From Herbiconiux flava (GTDB taxonomy: Bacteria; Actinomycetota; Actinomycetes; Actinomycetales; Microbacteriaceae): a DNA stretch of 64,000 bases. The notes under the pieces were generated by a model. It saw only the letters and a program-made list of their open reading frames with translations, searched no databases and was not told the DNA's origin. Location of the stretch: the NCBI RefSeq assembly GCF_013409865.1, contig NZ_JACCBM010000001.1:2728001-2792000 (forward strand), given 5' to 3'. Numbering within the stretch: the first letter of the stretch is position 1; every line of letters begins with the position of its first letter. The position numbers and the translations under genes are program-made. This document shows positions 1-13,695 of the stretch, one piece after another.

Positions 1-1372
1 GGTCGGACTTCGGCAGGATCTCGAGCAGGTGCCGGTCGACGAGCTTCTCGAGCGAGCGGTCGGCGCTGGAGTCGGGCTTCAGCAGCCAGGCCGCGATGAC
101 CGGGTCGAACGCCAGCCCGGAGACGGCGAGACCCGCGGTGCGGAGGGCCTTGATCTGGCGCTTGGCGTCGAAGAAGGTCTTCGGGGTGTCACTCGCGAGC
201 CACGCCTCGAAGGGGGCGTAGTCGCGGCTGCCCTGCGTCCACGGCAGGAAGATCGTCTCGTGCAACGTGGCGAGCCCGACGGCCACCGGGTAGCCGTCGA
301 TGGTCTCGACCTGCACCGAGACCGCCTTGGTGATGTCGGCCGCGGCCTCGGCGGCCGTCGCGGTGTGCCGCGCGAGCCAGCCCGCGAGCTCTTCGTCGAG
401 AAGGGTGACCGGCACCGGCGCGTTCTCGGCCTTCGCCGCGGCCTCGGCGGCGGCGGCCTGGCCGACCTCGGAGTCGCCCGCGATGCCCTCGAGCTTCAGC
501 ACCCGGTCGAGCAGCGTGCGGAACTCCAGGCGCGCGAACACGTCACGCACCTGCTGCTCGTCGGCGGGGGCGCGCAGGAGGTCGGCGGGGCCGACCGGGA
601 GCTCGACGTCGGTGAGCAGGCGGTTCAGCTTGCGGTTGCGCACCACGTTGTCGACGTGCTCCCGCAGGTTGTTGCCGACGACTCCCGGGATCTCGTCGCG
701 GTGCTCGAGGATGGCGTCGAGCGTGCCGAACTGGTTCAGCCACTTCACCGCGGTCTTCTCGCCGACCTTGGGCACACCGGGCAGGTTGTCGCTCGTCTCG
801 CCGACGAGGGCTGCGATGTCGGGGTACTGCTCGGGGCGGATGCCGTAGCGCTCCTGCACCTTCGCCTCGTCGTAGCGGGTGAGGTCGGAGACGCCCTGCC
901 GCGAGGGATAGAGCAGCGTGACCTTGTCGTTCACCAGCTGGATCGCATCCCTGTCGCCCGAGACGACGTAGACCTTGAAGCCCTCCTCGACGCCCTGGCG
1001 CGCGAGGGTGGCCAGGATGTCGTCGGCCTCGAAGTCCTCTTTCTCGATGGTGGTGATGCCGAGGGCGTGCAGGCACTCCTGCAGGAGCGGCACCTGCCCG
1101 ATGAACTCCGACGGCGTCTCGCCGCGGGTGCCCTTGTAGTCGGGGTACTCGCGGGTGCGGAAGGAGTGGCGCGAGATGTCGAACGCCACCGCGAGGTGGG
1201 TGGGCTTCTCGGCCTTGAGGAGGTTGATGAGCATCGCCAGGAAGCCGTGGATGGCATTGGTGTGCTGCCCGTCACGGGTCTGGAAGCTGTCGACCGGAAG
1301 GGCGTAGAACGCCCGGAACGCGAGCGAATGACCGTCGATGACGAGGAGGGTAGGCTGTTCTTTGTCCGGCAC
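1..1372 (-). CDS. polA: DNA polymerase I, N-terminal part (gene runs off the window)
   Basis: Family role: gap filling and RNA-primer removal in replication and repair. About 457 N-terminal codons are visible. A complete 5'-3' flap exonuclease domain occupies roughly residues 8-300, with acidic metal-site motifs LLVIDG (Asp13), FEADD and GDRDA. Part of the 3'-5' exonuclease-like domain follows. The polymerase palm lies outside the window. I chose the GTG at 1372 because the next residues (MPDKEQPTLLVIDG) match the family start. There is no Shine-Dalgarno, but a TAGGCT hexamer ends 6 nt upstream, which suggests leaderless translation. Divergent from the thioesterase gene. Family certain, start likely. 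Confidence 0.95.
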   Translation of the reverse strand, partial: MPDKEQPTLLVIDGHSLAFRAFYALPVDSFQTRDGQHTNAIHGFLAMLINLLKAEKPTHLAVAFDISRHSFRTREYPDYKGTRGETPSEFIGQVPLLQECLHALGITTIEKEDFEADDILATLARQGVEEGFKVYVVSGDRDAIQLVNDKVTLLYPSRQGVSDLTRYDEAKVQERYGIRPEQYPDIAALVGETSDNLPGVPKVGEKTAVKWLNQFGTLDAILEHRDEIPGVVGNNLREHVDNVVRNRKLNRLLTDVELPVGPADLLRAPADEQQVRDVFARLEFRTLLDRVLKLEGIAGDSEVGQAAAAEAAAKAENAPVPVTLLDEELAGWLARHTATAAEAAADITKAVSVQVETIDGYPVAVGLATLHETIFLPWTQGSRDYAPFEAWLASDTPKTFFDAKRQIKALRTAGLAVSGLAFDPVIAAWLLKPDSSADRSLEKLVDRHLLEILPKSD

Positions 1373-1378
1373 GAGGCA

Positions 1379-1384
1379 AGCCTA
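1379..1384 (-). promoter_or_regulatory. Candidate leaderless -10 element of polA
   Basis: TAGGCT on the minus strand, 6 nt before the GTG of polA. It fits the actinobacterial TANNNT consensus and would place the transcript start at or within 1-2 nt of the start codon. No clear -35 box is seen. Confidence 0.5.
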
Positions 1385-1426
1385 CACAGGGCCTCCGACA
1401 GTCATTCGAGACAGGATTCCACACCG

Positions 1427-1912
1427 ATGACGCAGCCAGAATCCGACACCCGCAGCGAGCCCGCGATGAGCGCCGAGGCCCTCCCGATCGACGTCATGTC
1501 GGTCTTCGGCTACCGCGGCATCGGCAACCTCGCCGAGAAGATGGGCATCGAGTTCCTCGAGCTGAGCGCCGAGCGCTCGGTGGCGCGGATGCCCGTCGAG
1601 GGCAACACCCAGCCGCTCGGTCTCGTGCACGGCGGGGCCTACGTCGTCTTGGCCGAGAGCCTCGGATCGACCGCCGCGAACCTGCACGCGGGCCCCACCA
1701 AGGTCGCCATGGGCATCGAGATCAACGCCAGCCACTCGGGCTCGGCCACCAGCGGCTGGGTGATCGGCACCTGCACCGCTATCCACCTCGGCAAGAGCCT
1801 CGCGACGCATCAGATCGAGATCGACGACGAGAAGGGCCGCCGGCTCTCGACGGTTCGCATCACGAACATCATCAAGGACCGACGGCCCCAGCAGGTCTTC
1901 GAGCCCAAGTAG
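1427..1912 (+). CDS. PaaI-type hotdog-fold thioesterase
   Basis: A 161-residue single hotdog-domain protein, predicted to hydrolyse acyl-CoA or aryl-CoA thioesters in the cytoplasm; the substrate cannot be told. The central segment LGLVHGGAYVVLAES (about residues 63-77) is the HGG helix typical of the PaaI/YbgC group, followed by the expected strand pattern ending in VRITNIIKD. The ATG at 1427 is the first start compatible with the family. It is divergent from polA. In Mycobacterium a thioesterase gene also lies in the polA-pyk neighbourhood, which supports a housekeeping role. The gene end lies in a tandem repeat described separately. Confidence 0.85.
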   Translation: MTQPESDTRSEPAMSAEALPIDVMSVFGYRGIGNLAEKMGIEFLELSAERSVARMPVEGNTQPLGLVHGGAYVVLAESLGSTAANLHAGPTKVAMGIEINASHSGSATSGWVIGTCTAIHLGKSLATHQIEIDDEKGRRLSTVRITNIIKDRRPQQVFEPK

Positions 1913-1936
1913 CCCCAAGTAGCCCCAGGTAGCCCC
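1907..1936 (+). repeat. Three 10-bp tandem repeats over the thioesterase stop codon
   Basis: AAGTAGCCCC, AAGTAGCCCC and AGGTAGCCCC lie head to tail. Each carries a TAG (1910, 1920, 1930). As the period is 10 bp, the three TAGs fall in three different reading frames. Confidence 0.9.
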
Positions 1937-1966
1937 GACAGCGCAAGCAGCCGGAGAAGACCGTTG

Positions 1967-2572
1967 CTACTTCTTCGGCGACAGCTGCTCGATGATGGCC
2001 TGCGCCACGTCGTGCATGGTCAGCCGGCGGTCCATCGACGCCTTCTGGATCCACCGGAAGGCCTCGGGCTCGGTGAGCCCCATCTTCTCGTTCAGCAGGC
2101 CCTTGGCCCGGTCGACGAGCTTGCGGGTCTCGAAGCGCTCGACGAGGTCGGCGACCTCGGACTCGAGCGTGATGATCTGAGCGTAGCGCGAGAGGGCGAT
2201 CTCGATCGCGGGCAGCAGGTCGTTGGGCGTGAACGGCTTCACGACGTAGGCCAGTGCGCCGGCCTCGGTGGCCCGCTCCACGAGCTCCTTCTGGCTGAAG
2301 GCGGTGAGCAGCACGACGGGCGCGATGTGGTCCTTCGACAGGCGCTCGGCCGCGGAGATGCCGTCGAGCTGGGGCATCTTGACATCCATGATCACGAGGT
2401 CGGGGCGGAGCTCGGTGGCCAGGGCCACGGCGGTCTCGCCGTCTCCGGCCTCGCCGACGACGTCGAACCCGTTGTCGCGCAGGATCTCGACGATGTCGAG
2501 GCGGATCAGGGATTCGTCTTCGGCCACCACTACACGGCGGGGCACTGCTGTCGTCGGTTCTTGGTCAGTCAC
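1967..2572 (-). CDS. pdtaR: Response regulator with ANTAR output domain (PdtaR-like)
   Basis: 201 residues. An N-terminal receiver domain (about 12-125) has the phospho-acceptor in VIMDVKMP (Asp63), the conserved Thr90 and Lys112 (VVKPF). A C-terminal three-helix ANTAR domain (about 138-198) binds RNA hairpins in characterised members, acting as an antiterminator. The size and the position near polA and pyk match Mycobacterium PdtaR (Rv1626), where the partner kinase PdtaS is encoded elsewhere; no kinase gene is adjacent here. The start is a GTG without a Shine-Dalgarno; TAGGGT sits 6 nt upstream, again suggesting a leaderless mRNA. Orthology is inferred from architecture and context. Confidence 0.9.
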   Translation of the reverse strand: MTDQEPTTAVPRRVVVAEDESLIRLDIVEILRDNGFDVVGEAGDGETAVALATELRPDLVIMDVKMPQLDGISAAERLSKDHIAPVVLLTAFSQKELVERATEAGALAYVVKPFTPNDLLPAIEIALSRYAQIITLESEVADLVERFETRKLVDRAKGLLNEKMGLTEPEAFRWIQKASMDRRLTMHDVAQAIIEQLSPKK

Positions 2573-2578
2573 GTTTCA

Positions 2579-2584
2579 ACCCTA
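2579..2584 (-). promoter_or_regulatory. Candidate leaderless -10 element of pdtaR
   Basis: TAGGGT on the minus strand, separated by 6 nt from the GTG start at 2572. It lies back to back with the candidate tRNA promoter. Confidence 0.5.
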
Positions 2585-2587
2585 CGG

Positions 2588-2593
2588 TATTCT
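2588..2593 (+). promoter_or_regulatory. Candidate -10 box of the tRNA-Leu gene
   Basis: TATTCT, 18 nt before the first base of the mature tRNA. The -35 region is weak by eye. Confidence 0.4.
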
Positions 2594-2611
2594 TGAGCTC
2601 GCTCGTAGCAG

Positions 2612-2694
2612 GCCGGTGTGGCGGAATGGCAGACGCTGCGCACTCAAAATGCGCTGTCCGAAAGGGCGTGTGGGTTCGAGTCCCACCACCGGTA
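2612..2694 (+). tRNA. tRNA-Leu(CAA)
   Basis: An 83-nt class II tRNA. The acceptor stem GCCGGTG pairs with CACCGGT (one G-U), discriminator A2694. The anticodon stem GCGCA/TGCGC encloses the loop CTCAAAA, giving anticodon CAA (reads UUG). There is a long variable arm, as expected for leucine, and a T arm GTGGG-TTCGAGT-CCCAC. The terminal CCA is not fully encoded (the discriminator is followed by CCG). Confidence 0.97.
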
Positions 2695-2742
2695 CCGCCC
2701 GAGCGAGGCGGCACGCGCAGGCCTCGCCCGCGCGGATCGGCC

Positions 2743-3561
2743 TCAGCCCGCGGGAATGGGCGTCGGCGTCGCGGTCGGCGTCGGCGTGGCCTTCGCCGCC
2801 ACCGCGTCGGCCTCCGAGAAGATCGCCACCGGCACGTACTGGTGCACGACCTGCGTCATGTAGGTGTTCGCCAGCGGCGCGGTCTCGTACGACACCTGGA
2901 ACGCGAAGTCGAGCATCATGCCGAGGGTGTCGTCCGAGACGACACCGATCTGCTGCGACTCCAGCTGAAAGCCGCCCTTCGGCGAGGTGATCAGGAGGCC
3001 GAGCCCCTGCTCGGAGCGCAGCGCCTCGGGGTCGAGGGTGATCTTCAGCGGGTCGTTGTTGAGGTTGTACGCGGTCTCGACGGCGCCCGAGACGGTGGTC
3101 GTCTTCGCGGTCACCGTGATGTTCGACATGTACACGCGCCGCTTCTGGTCGAAGGGCGCCTCGGCGGGCACCTTGTTGTCGTAGACGCCGATCACGAACG
3201 AGAAGCGCTTGTCGGCCATCGGCGTCCAGTCGTGGGTCTTCTGCTCGGTCCAGACGTCGAGCTTGAGCTGCAGCTGGTCGGCGATGTCCACCGTGGGGTG
3301 CACCGAGCCCATGTCGGTGAAGACCGAGGCGAACTGCAGCGAGCCGTCGGTCGTGTTGGCCCCGAGGTCGGCGGTCGTCGAGTCGGCGGTCGTGCCGGCG
3401 CCCGCTCCGGCTCCGGCGGCGCCAGCGGCTCCGGCCGCACCGGGGGCGGTGGGCTGGATGCCGAAGAACGGCATGATCGTCGAGCAGCCCGAGAGGGCGA
3501 CGACGGTCGCGAGGGCCGCGGCGATGCCGGCGGAGCGGAGGACGAGGGTCTGACGGGGCAT
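2743..3561 (-). CDS. Predicted lipoprotein of unknown function
   Basis: 272 residues. A type II signal peptide ends in a lipobox VALSGC, so the mature protein should be lipid-anchored outside the membrane. A low-complexity Ala/Gly stretch follows, then about 190 residues of mixed alpha/beta character that I do not recognise, and a Pro/Thr-rich tail (TPTPTATPTPIPAG). The ATG at 3561 is preferred over an upstream start in the same frame because it places the signal peptide at the N-terminus. It is downstream of pyk on the same strand but separated by a hairpin and its own candidate promoter. No function is proposed. Confidence 0.75.
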   Translation of the reverse strand: MPRQTLVLRSAGIAAALATVVALSGCSTIMPFFGIQPTAPGAAGAAGAAGAGAGAGTTADSTTADLGANTTDGSLQFASVFTDMGSVHPTVDIADQLQLKLDVWTEQKTHDWTPMADKRFSFVIGVYDNKVPAEAPFDQKRRVYMSNITVTAKTTTVSGAVETAYNLNNDPLKITLDPEALRSEQGLGLLITSPKGGFQLESQQIGVVSDDTLGMMLDFAFQVSYETAPLANTYMTQVVHQYVPVAIFSEADAVAAKATPTPTATPTPIPAG

Positions 3562-3633
3562 GAGGTGTTCTTTCGGTCGCGAGGTCGCACGGTCGACGGA
3601 TGCCCGGCCCGTTGCGAGAACGGGAGTGCAGGA

Positions 3634-3672
3634 TGCGGGGGCTGCCACGGGTGCAAGGGTGCAGCCCCCGCA
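3634..3672 (-). promoter_or_regulatory. 12-bp perfect inverted repeat in the lipoprotein 5' leader
   Basis: TGCGGGGGCTGC at 3634-3645 is repeated inverted at 3661-3672 around a 15-nt loop. It lies between a TAGATT hexamer (3694-3699) and the lipoprotein start, so it would be in the 5' untranslated region. It could be an attenuator, a stability element or a second pyk terminator. Confidence 0.6.
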
Positions 3673-3693
3673 CGAGTGCTGCAGGGCATCCGA

Positions 3694-3699
3694 AATCTA
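3694..3699 (-). promoter_or_regulatory. Candidate -10 box for the lipoprotein gene
   Basis: TAGATT on the minus strand fits TANNNT and would give a leader of about 125 nt. The -35 region is not obvious. Confidence 0.35.
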
Positions 3700-3729
3700 T
3701 CGCCCCGGACGCACCCGGAGACAGCGAAC

Positions 3730-3766
3730 GGCCAGGAACCGATCGAAGCTTGATCGAATCCTGGCC
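3730..3766 (-). terminator. Hairpin downstream of pyk
   Basis: GGCCAGGA (3730-3737) pairs with TCCTGGCC (3759-3766). A symmetric 2x2 internal loop separates this from a second 5-bp stem, CGATC/GATCG, closing a 7-nt loop. It lies 37 nt after the pyk stop. No U-tract, as is usual in high-GC actinobacteria. Confidence 0.7.
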
Positions 3767-3803
3767 GAATCCTGAGGTAGGCCCTCAGACGCCGCGACGA
3801 GCG

Positions 3804-5249
3804 CTAGTTGTCGAACTTCTCGGGCACCAGCGGGTTGTGCGCCGAACCGATGACGTGCACGCGCATGTCGTTGGTGGTGCCGGCCACTCCGGGAGGGGAA
3901 CCCGAGATGACGATGACCTTGTCGCCGATCTGCGCGCGGCCGAGGCCGAGCAGCACGTCGTCGACCTGGCCCATCAGCTCGTCGGTGTGCTTCACACGGT
4001 CGACGAGGTAGGACTGCACGCCCCAGCTCAGCGCCATGCGGTTGCGGATGCCCGGCTCCGGCGTGAAGCCGAGGATGGGGATGCTCGAGCGGAGCCTCGT
4101 CATGCGCCGCACGGAGTCGCCCGACTCGGTGAACACACAGAGGAACTTGGCGCCCACGAAGTCGCCGACCTCGGCGGCGGCGAGGGTGACCGCACCGCCC
4201 TGGGTGCGGGGCTTCGTGCCGAGCGCGGGGATGCGCTCGAGGCCGTGGTCCTCGGTGGACTCGATGATGCGTGCCATCGTCTGCACGGTGATGACGGGGA
4301 ACTCGCCGACGCTCGTCTCGCCCGAGAGCATGACCGCGTCGGTGCCGTCGAGCACCGCGTTGGCGCAGTCGGAGGCCTCGGCGCGCGTCGGGCGCGGGGA
4401 GGAGATCATCGACTCGAGCACCTGGGTGGCGACGATGACGGGCTTCGCCATGCGGCGGGAGAGCTCGACGGCGCGCTTCTGCACGATCGGCACGGCCTCC
4501 AGCGGCAGCTCGACGCCGAGGTCGCCACGGGCGACCATGATGCCGTCGAAGGCGTCGATGATCTCCTCGAGGTTGTCGACGGCCTGCGGCTTCTCGATCT
4601 TGGCGATGACGGGGACCCGGCGGCCCTCCTCGTCCATGATGCGGTGCACCTCGACCACGTCGGCCGCATCGCGCACGAAGGACAGCGCGATGTAGTCGGC
4701 GCCGAGCTTGAGACCCCAGCGCAGGTCGGCGATGTCCTTCTCGGACATGGCGGGCACGTTGACCGCGACGCCGGGCAGGTTGATGCCCTTGTTGTTCGAC
4801 ACGGCGCCCGGCACCTCGACCACCGTGGTGACCACGGTGCCGTCGGTCTCGAGCACGCGCAGGGTGACCTTGCCGTCGTCGATCAGGAGGGGGTCGCCCG
4901 GCTTGACGTCGTCGGGCAGGCCCTTGAACGTCGTGGAGGAGATCTCCTTGTTGCCGATGATGTCCTCGATGGTGATCTTGAAGATGTCGCCCTCGGCGAG
5001 ATCGTACGGGCCGTTCTCGAACTTGCCCAGACGGATCTTCGGACCCTGCAGGTCGACCAGCACCGCGACCGCACGGCCGGAGTCGTCGGCCGCCTGGCGC
5101 ACGTTCTTGTACACGGACTCGTGCACGTCGTAGCTGCCGTGGCTCAGGTTCATGCGGGCCATGTCGACGCCCGCGTCGATGATGGCCCTGATGGTTTCGT
5201 AGGTCGACGTCGCCGGCCCGAGTGTTGCGACGATCTTCGCGCGTCTCAT
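3804..5249 (-). CDS. pyk: Pyruvate kinase
   Basis: 481 residues. Makes pyruvate and ATP from phosphoenolpyruvate and ADP in the last step of glycolysis. The N-terminus MRRAKIVATLGPATS is the classic family start and decides the ATG at 5249 over an in-frame start 39 bases upstream; a GGAG lies upstream at suitable distance. The A domain carries MARMNLSHG, the K+/Mg2+ motif VIAKIEKPQAVDN, MVARGDLGVELP and the PEP-site block VIVATQVLESM. A B-domain lid sits within about residues 70-165, and a C-terminal allosteric domain follows from about 340. Length is typical. It lies downstream of gltD, separated by a candidate hairpin. Confidence 0.98.
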   Translation of the reverse strand: MRRAKIVATLGPATSTYETIRAIIDAGVDMARMNLSHGSYDVHESVYKNVRQAADDSGRAVAVLVDLQGPKIRLGKFENGPYDLAEGDIFKITIEDIIGNKEISSTTFKGLPDDVKPGDPLLIDDGKVTLRVLETDGTVVTTVVEVPGAVSNNKGINLPGVAVNVPAMSEKDIADLRWGLKLGADYIALSFVRDAADVVEVHRIMDEEGRRVPVIAKIEKPQAVDNLEEIIDAFDGIMVARGDLGVELPLEAVPIVQKRAVELSRRMAKPVIVATQVLESMISSPRPTRAEASDCANAVLDGTDAVMLSGETSVGEFPVITVQTMARIIESTEDHGLERIPALGTKPRTQGGAVTLAAAEVGDFVGAKFLCVFTESGDSVRRMTRLRSSIPILGFTPEPGIRNRMALSWGVQSYLVDRVKHTDELMGQVDDVLLGLGRAQIGDKVIVISGSPPGVAGTTNDMRVHVIGSAHNPLVPEKFDN

Positions 5250-5320
5250 CTGTGTCAACTGCTCCGTGTTCTGCGCCCGGGGGCGCAAGTGGTGGTGGTG
5301 GAGGTGGAGGTCGTGGGGAC

Positions 5321-5337
5321 CCGGGAGGAAGTCCCGG
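5321..5337 (-). terminator. Small GC-rich hairpin between gltD and pyk
   Basis: CCGGGA (5321-5326) pairs with TCCCGG (5332-5337) over a 5-nt loop, 9 nt after the gltD stop. Short and without a U-tract, so only a possible terminator. Confidence 0.4.
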
Positions 5338-5346
5338 TGGAGGCTA

Positions 5347-11395
<6,049 letters not shown>

Positions 11396-11408
11396 AGAGA
11401 ACCGTCCT

Positions 11409-11447
11409 CTACGTCATTCTTAGGGAACTGGGACGCCTATGGCCCAT
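11409..11447 (-). other. Possible 12-codon upstream ORF in the gltB leader
   Basis: ATG at 11447 reads [12 protein letters not shown] and stops at TAG, 13 nt before the gltB ATG. A weak AGGAA lies 12 nt upstream. It has no Glu or Gln run, so a simple attenuation peptide is not indicated. It may be chance. Confidence 0.2.
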
Positions 11448-11461
11448 GGATATCAGGGATT

Positions 11462-11525
11462 CCTCGTAGCGTTCAAGCCGACGAGGTGTCGCCTCCCGCG
11501 CCTGGTGCTGTGGTGGTTGCGCGGG
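11462..11525 (-). promoter_or_regulatory. Two stem-loops in the gltB 5' leader
   Basis: CCTCGT (11462-11467) pairs with ACGAGG (11481-11486). Just upstream in transcription order, CCCGCGC (11495-11501) pairs with GCGCGGG (11519-11525) over a 17-nt loop. Both lie between the candidate gltB promoter and its start. I do not recognise a known riboswitch class. Confidence 0.5.
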
Positions 11526-11634
11526 ACGGCTTCGCTCCGATTTCACTTGTGGCGCTCGGGTCGACTGCCTCGTTCTCGGAGAGCCCGGGGGCTTCCTCGC
11601 CCTTCAGCCCGTGTCCCGATCACGTATCGGCTCG

Positions 11635-11640
11635 ATTCTA
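11635..11640 (-). promoter_or_regulatory. Candidate -10 box of the gltBD operon
   Basis: TAGAAT on the minus strand is close to the sigma-70 consensus. It would start a leader of roughly 233 nt before gltB. The -35 hexamer is poor. Confidence 0.45.
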
Positions 11641-11671
11641 ACCCAGGCTGGGCCGAAGACCGCTCATCGTC

Positions 11672-12469
11672 TCAGCGGCGGGTGCCCTCGGCCAGCTGGG
11701 CGGCGAGCCGGGCGACGGCGGGCACTCCCCCGTCGGCCAGCGCCTTGACGAGGGCCGAGCCGACGATGGCGCCGTCGGCGTAGCCCAGGATCTCGGCGAT
11801 CTGCTCGGGCGTCGAGACGCCGATGCCGACGGCCAGGCTCTCGGCGCCCTGCTCGCGCAGTCGCGCCACGAGGGCGCGGGCGGCGGTGCCGAGGTCGGCC
11901 CGGGCACCCGTGATGCCCATGGTCGAGACCGTGTAGACGAAGCCGCGGCTGGAGTCGACGGCGAGGCGCAGGCGCTCGTCGGTCGACGTGGGAGCTGCGA
12001 GGAACACTCGGTCGAGGCCGGTGCGGTCGCTCGTGGCTAGCCAGTCGGCACCCGAGTCGACCGTGAGGTCGGGGGTGATCAGGCCCGCGCCGCCCGCCGA
12101 GACGAGGTCGTCGGCGAAGCGGTCGACCCCGTACTGCAGCACGGGGTTCCAGTAGGTCATGACGAGCACGGGGGCGTCGACACGCGAGCGGATGCGCTCC
12201 ACCGCCGTGAAGGCGTCGCGGAGCCGCACGCCCGCCTCGAGCGCGGCGACCGTCGCGGCCTGGATGACCGGGCCGTCCATCACCGGGTCGGAGTACGGCA
12301 GCCCGAGCTCGAGCACGTCGACGCCGTTCTCGACCAGGGCGACCGCCGCGTCGATGCTCGCGTCGAGGCTGGGGAAGCCGACCGGCAGGTAGCCGACGAG
12401 GGCTCCCGCCCGCTCCGCCTTGGCGGCCGCGATCGTGGAGGCGACCGGGCTCACGATGGTCTCGCTCAT
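11672..12469 (-). CDS. trpA: Tryptophan synthase alpha chain
   Basis: 265 residues. A TIM barrel that cleaves indole-3-glycerol phosphate and passes indole to TrpB. Catalytic acids are in [14 protein letters not shown] (Glu54 and Asp65, matching E. coli Glu49 and Asp60). The phosphate-binding end, [13 protein letters not shown], is intact. The ATG overlaps the trpB stop in ATGA, so the pair is translationally coupled. Last gene of the trp run; the next gene downstream is gltB after 276 nt. Confidence 0.98.
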   Translation of the reverse strand: MSETIVSPVASTIAAAKAERAGALVGYLPVGFPSLDASIDAAVALVENGVDVLELGLPYSDPVMDGPVIQAATVAALEAGVRLRDAFTAVERIRSRVDAPVLVMTYWNPVLQYGVDRFADDLVSAGGAGLITPDLTVDSGADWLATSDRTGLDRVFLAAPTSTDERLRLAVDSSRGFVYTVSTMGITGARADLGTAARALVARLREQGAESLAVGIGVSTPEQIAEILGYADGAIVGSALVKALADGGVPAVARLAAQLAEGTRR

Positions 12470-13695
12470 ACCCGGGCGTTCCCGTTCTCGTCGAGCACGT
12501 CGAAGTACCGGCCCGCGGTCTCGACGTCCTTGTCGCCGCGCCCGGAGAGCGAGACGAGGATGGTCGCGTCGGGGCCGAGCTCGCGGCCGAGCTCGATCGT
12601 GCCGGCCAGCGCGTGCGCGGACTCGATGGCCGGGATGATGCCCTCGGTCGTGCACATCAGCCGGAAGGCCTCCATGGCGGCCTTGTCGGTGACCGGGCGG
12701 TAGTTCGCGCGCCCGATCGACGACAGCCAGGCGTGCTCGGGGCCGACTCCCGGGTAGTCGAGCCCGGCCGAGATGGAGTGGGAGTCGAGCGTCTGGCCGT
12801 CCTCGTCCTGCAGCATGAAGCTGCGCGAGCCGTGCAGCACGCCGGGGCGGCCCTTGGTGATCGTCGCCGCGTGGCGCAGGGTGTCGACGCCGTCGCCGGC
12901 GGCCTCGTAGCCGTAGAGGCCGACCGAGGTGTCGTCGAGGAAGGCGTGGAAGATGCCGATGGCGTTCGAGCCGCCGCCGACGCAGGCGGTGACCGCGTCG
13001 GGCAGCGCGCCGGTGAGGTCGAGCATCTGCTGACGCGCCTCCTCGCCGATGACCTTGACGAAGTCGCGCACCATGGCCGGGAAGGGGTGCGGGCCGGCGA
13101 CCGTGCCGAGCAGGTAGTGCGTCGACTCGACGTTCGCGACCCAGTCGCGGAACGCCTCGTTCAGGGCGTCCTTCAGTGTTCGGGTGCCGCTCTTGACCGG
13201 GATGACCTCGGCGCCGAGCAGGCGCATGCGGGCGACGTTCAGCGCCTGGCGCTCGGTGTCGACCTCGCCCATGTAGACGACGCACTCCATGCCGAACAGG
13301 GCGGCGGCGGTCGCCGTGGCGACGCCGTGCTGGCCGGCGCCGGTCTCGGCGATCAGGCGGTGCTTGCCGATGCGCTTGGCGAGCAGGGCCTGGCCGAGCA
13401 CGTTGTTGATCTTGTGCGAGCCCGTGTGGTTGAGGTCTTCGCGCTTCAGGATGATGCGCGCCCCGCCGGCGTGCTTCGCGAAGCGCGGCACCTCGGTGAG
13501 GATCGACGGCCGGCCGGTGTACGTGCGGCCGAGCTCGGCGAGCTCGCGGTGGAACTCGGGGTCGAGCTTGGCGAGCTGGTAGGCCTCGTCGAGTTCGTCG
13601 AGGGCCGCGATCAGCGACTCGGGCATGAAGCGCCCGCCGAACTCCCCGAAGAAGGGGCCGGTCTCGGCGCGGAGGGAGGTGCGTGTGTCGGTCAT
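12466..13695 (-). CDS. trpB: Tryptophan synthase beta chain
   Basis: 409 residues. PLP enzyme condensing indole with serine. The PLP lysine is Lys95 in [21 protein letters not shown] and the phosphate-binding [10 protein letters not shown] are present, as is [13 protein letters not shown], the canonical TrpB1 signature. It overlaps trpC upstream and trpA downstream by 4 nt (ATGA at each junction). Normal length. Confidence 0.99.
   Translation of the reverse strand: MTDTRTSLRAETGPFFGEFGGRFMPESLIAALDELDEAYQLAKLDPEFHRELAELGRTYTGRPSILTEVPRFAKHAGGARIILKREDLNHTGSHKINNVLGQALLAKRIGKHRLIAETGAGQHGVATATAAALFGMECVVYMGEVDTERQALNVARMRLLGAEVIPVKSGTRTLKDALNEAFRDWVANVESTHYLLGTVAGPHPFPAMVRDFVKVIGEEARQQMLDLTGALPDAVTACVGGGSNAIGIFHAFLDDTSVGLYGYEAAGDGVDTLRHAATITKGRPGVLHGSRSFMLQDEDGQTLDSHSISAGLDYPGVGPEHAWLSSIGRANYRPVTDKAAMEAFRLMCTTEGIIPAIESAHALAGTIELGRELGPDATILVSLSGRGDKDVETAGRYFDVLDENGNARV

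Noticed and set aside
29..1426. Plus-strand reading frame running into the thioesterase from the window start
   Set aside because: The region is polA on the other strand. The thioesterase family start is the ATG at 1427; the upstream part is antisense to polA.
5250..5288. N-terminal extension of pyruvate kinase
   Set aside because: The extra 13 residues are not family-like; MRRAKIVATLGPATS at 5249 is the canonical start and has a binding site.
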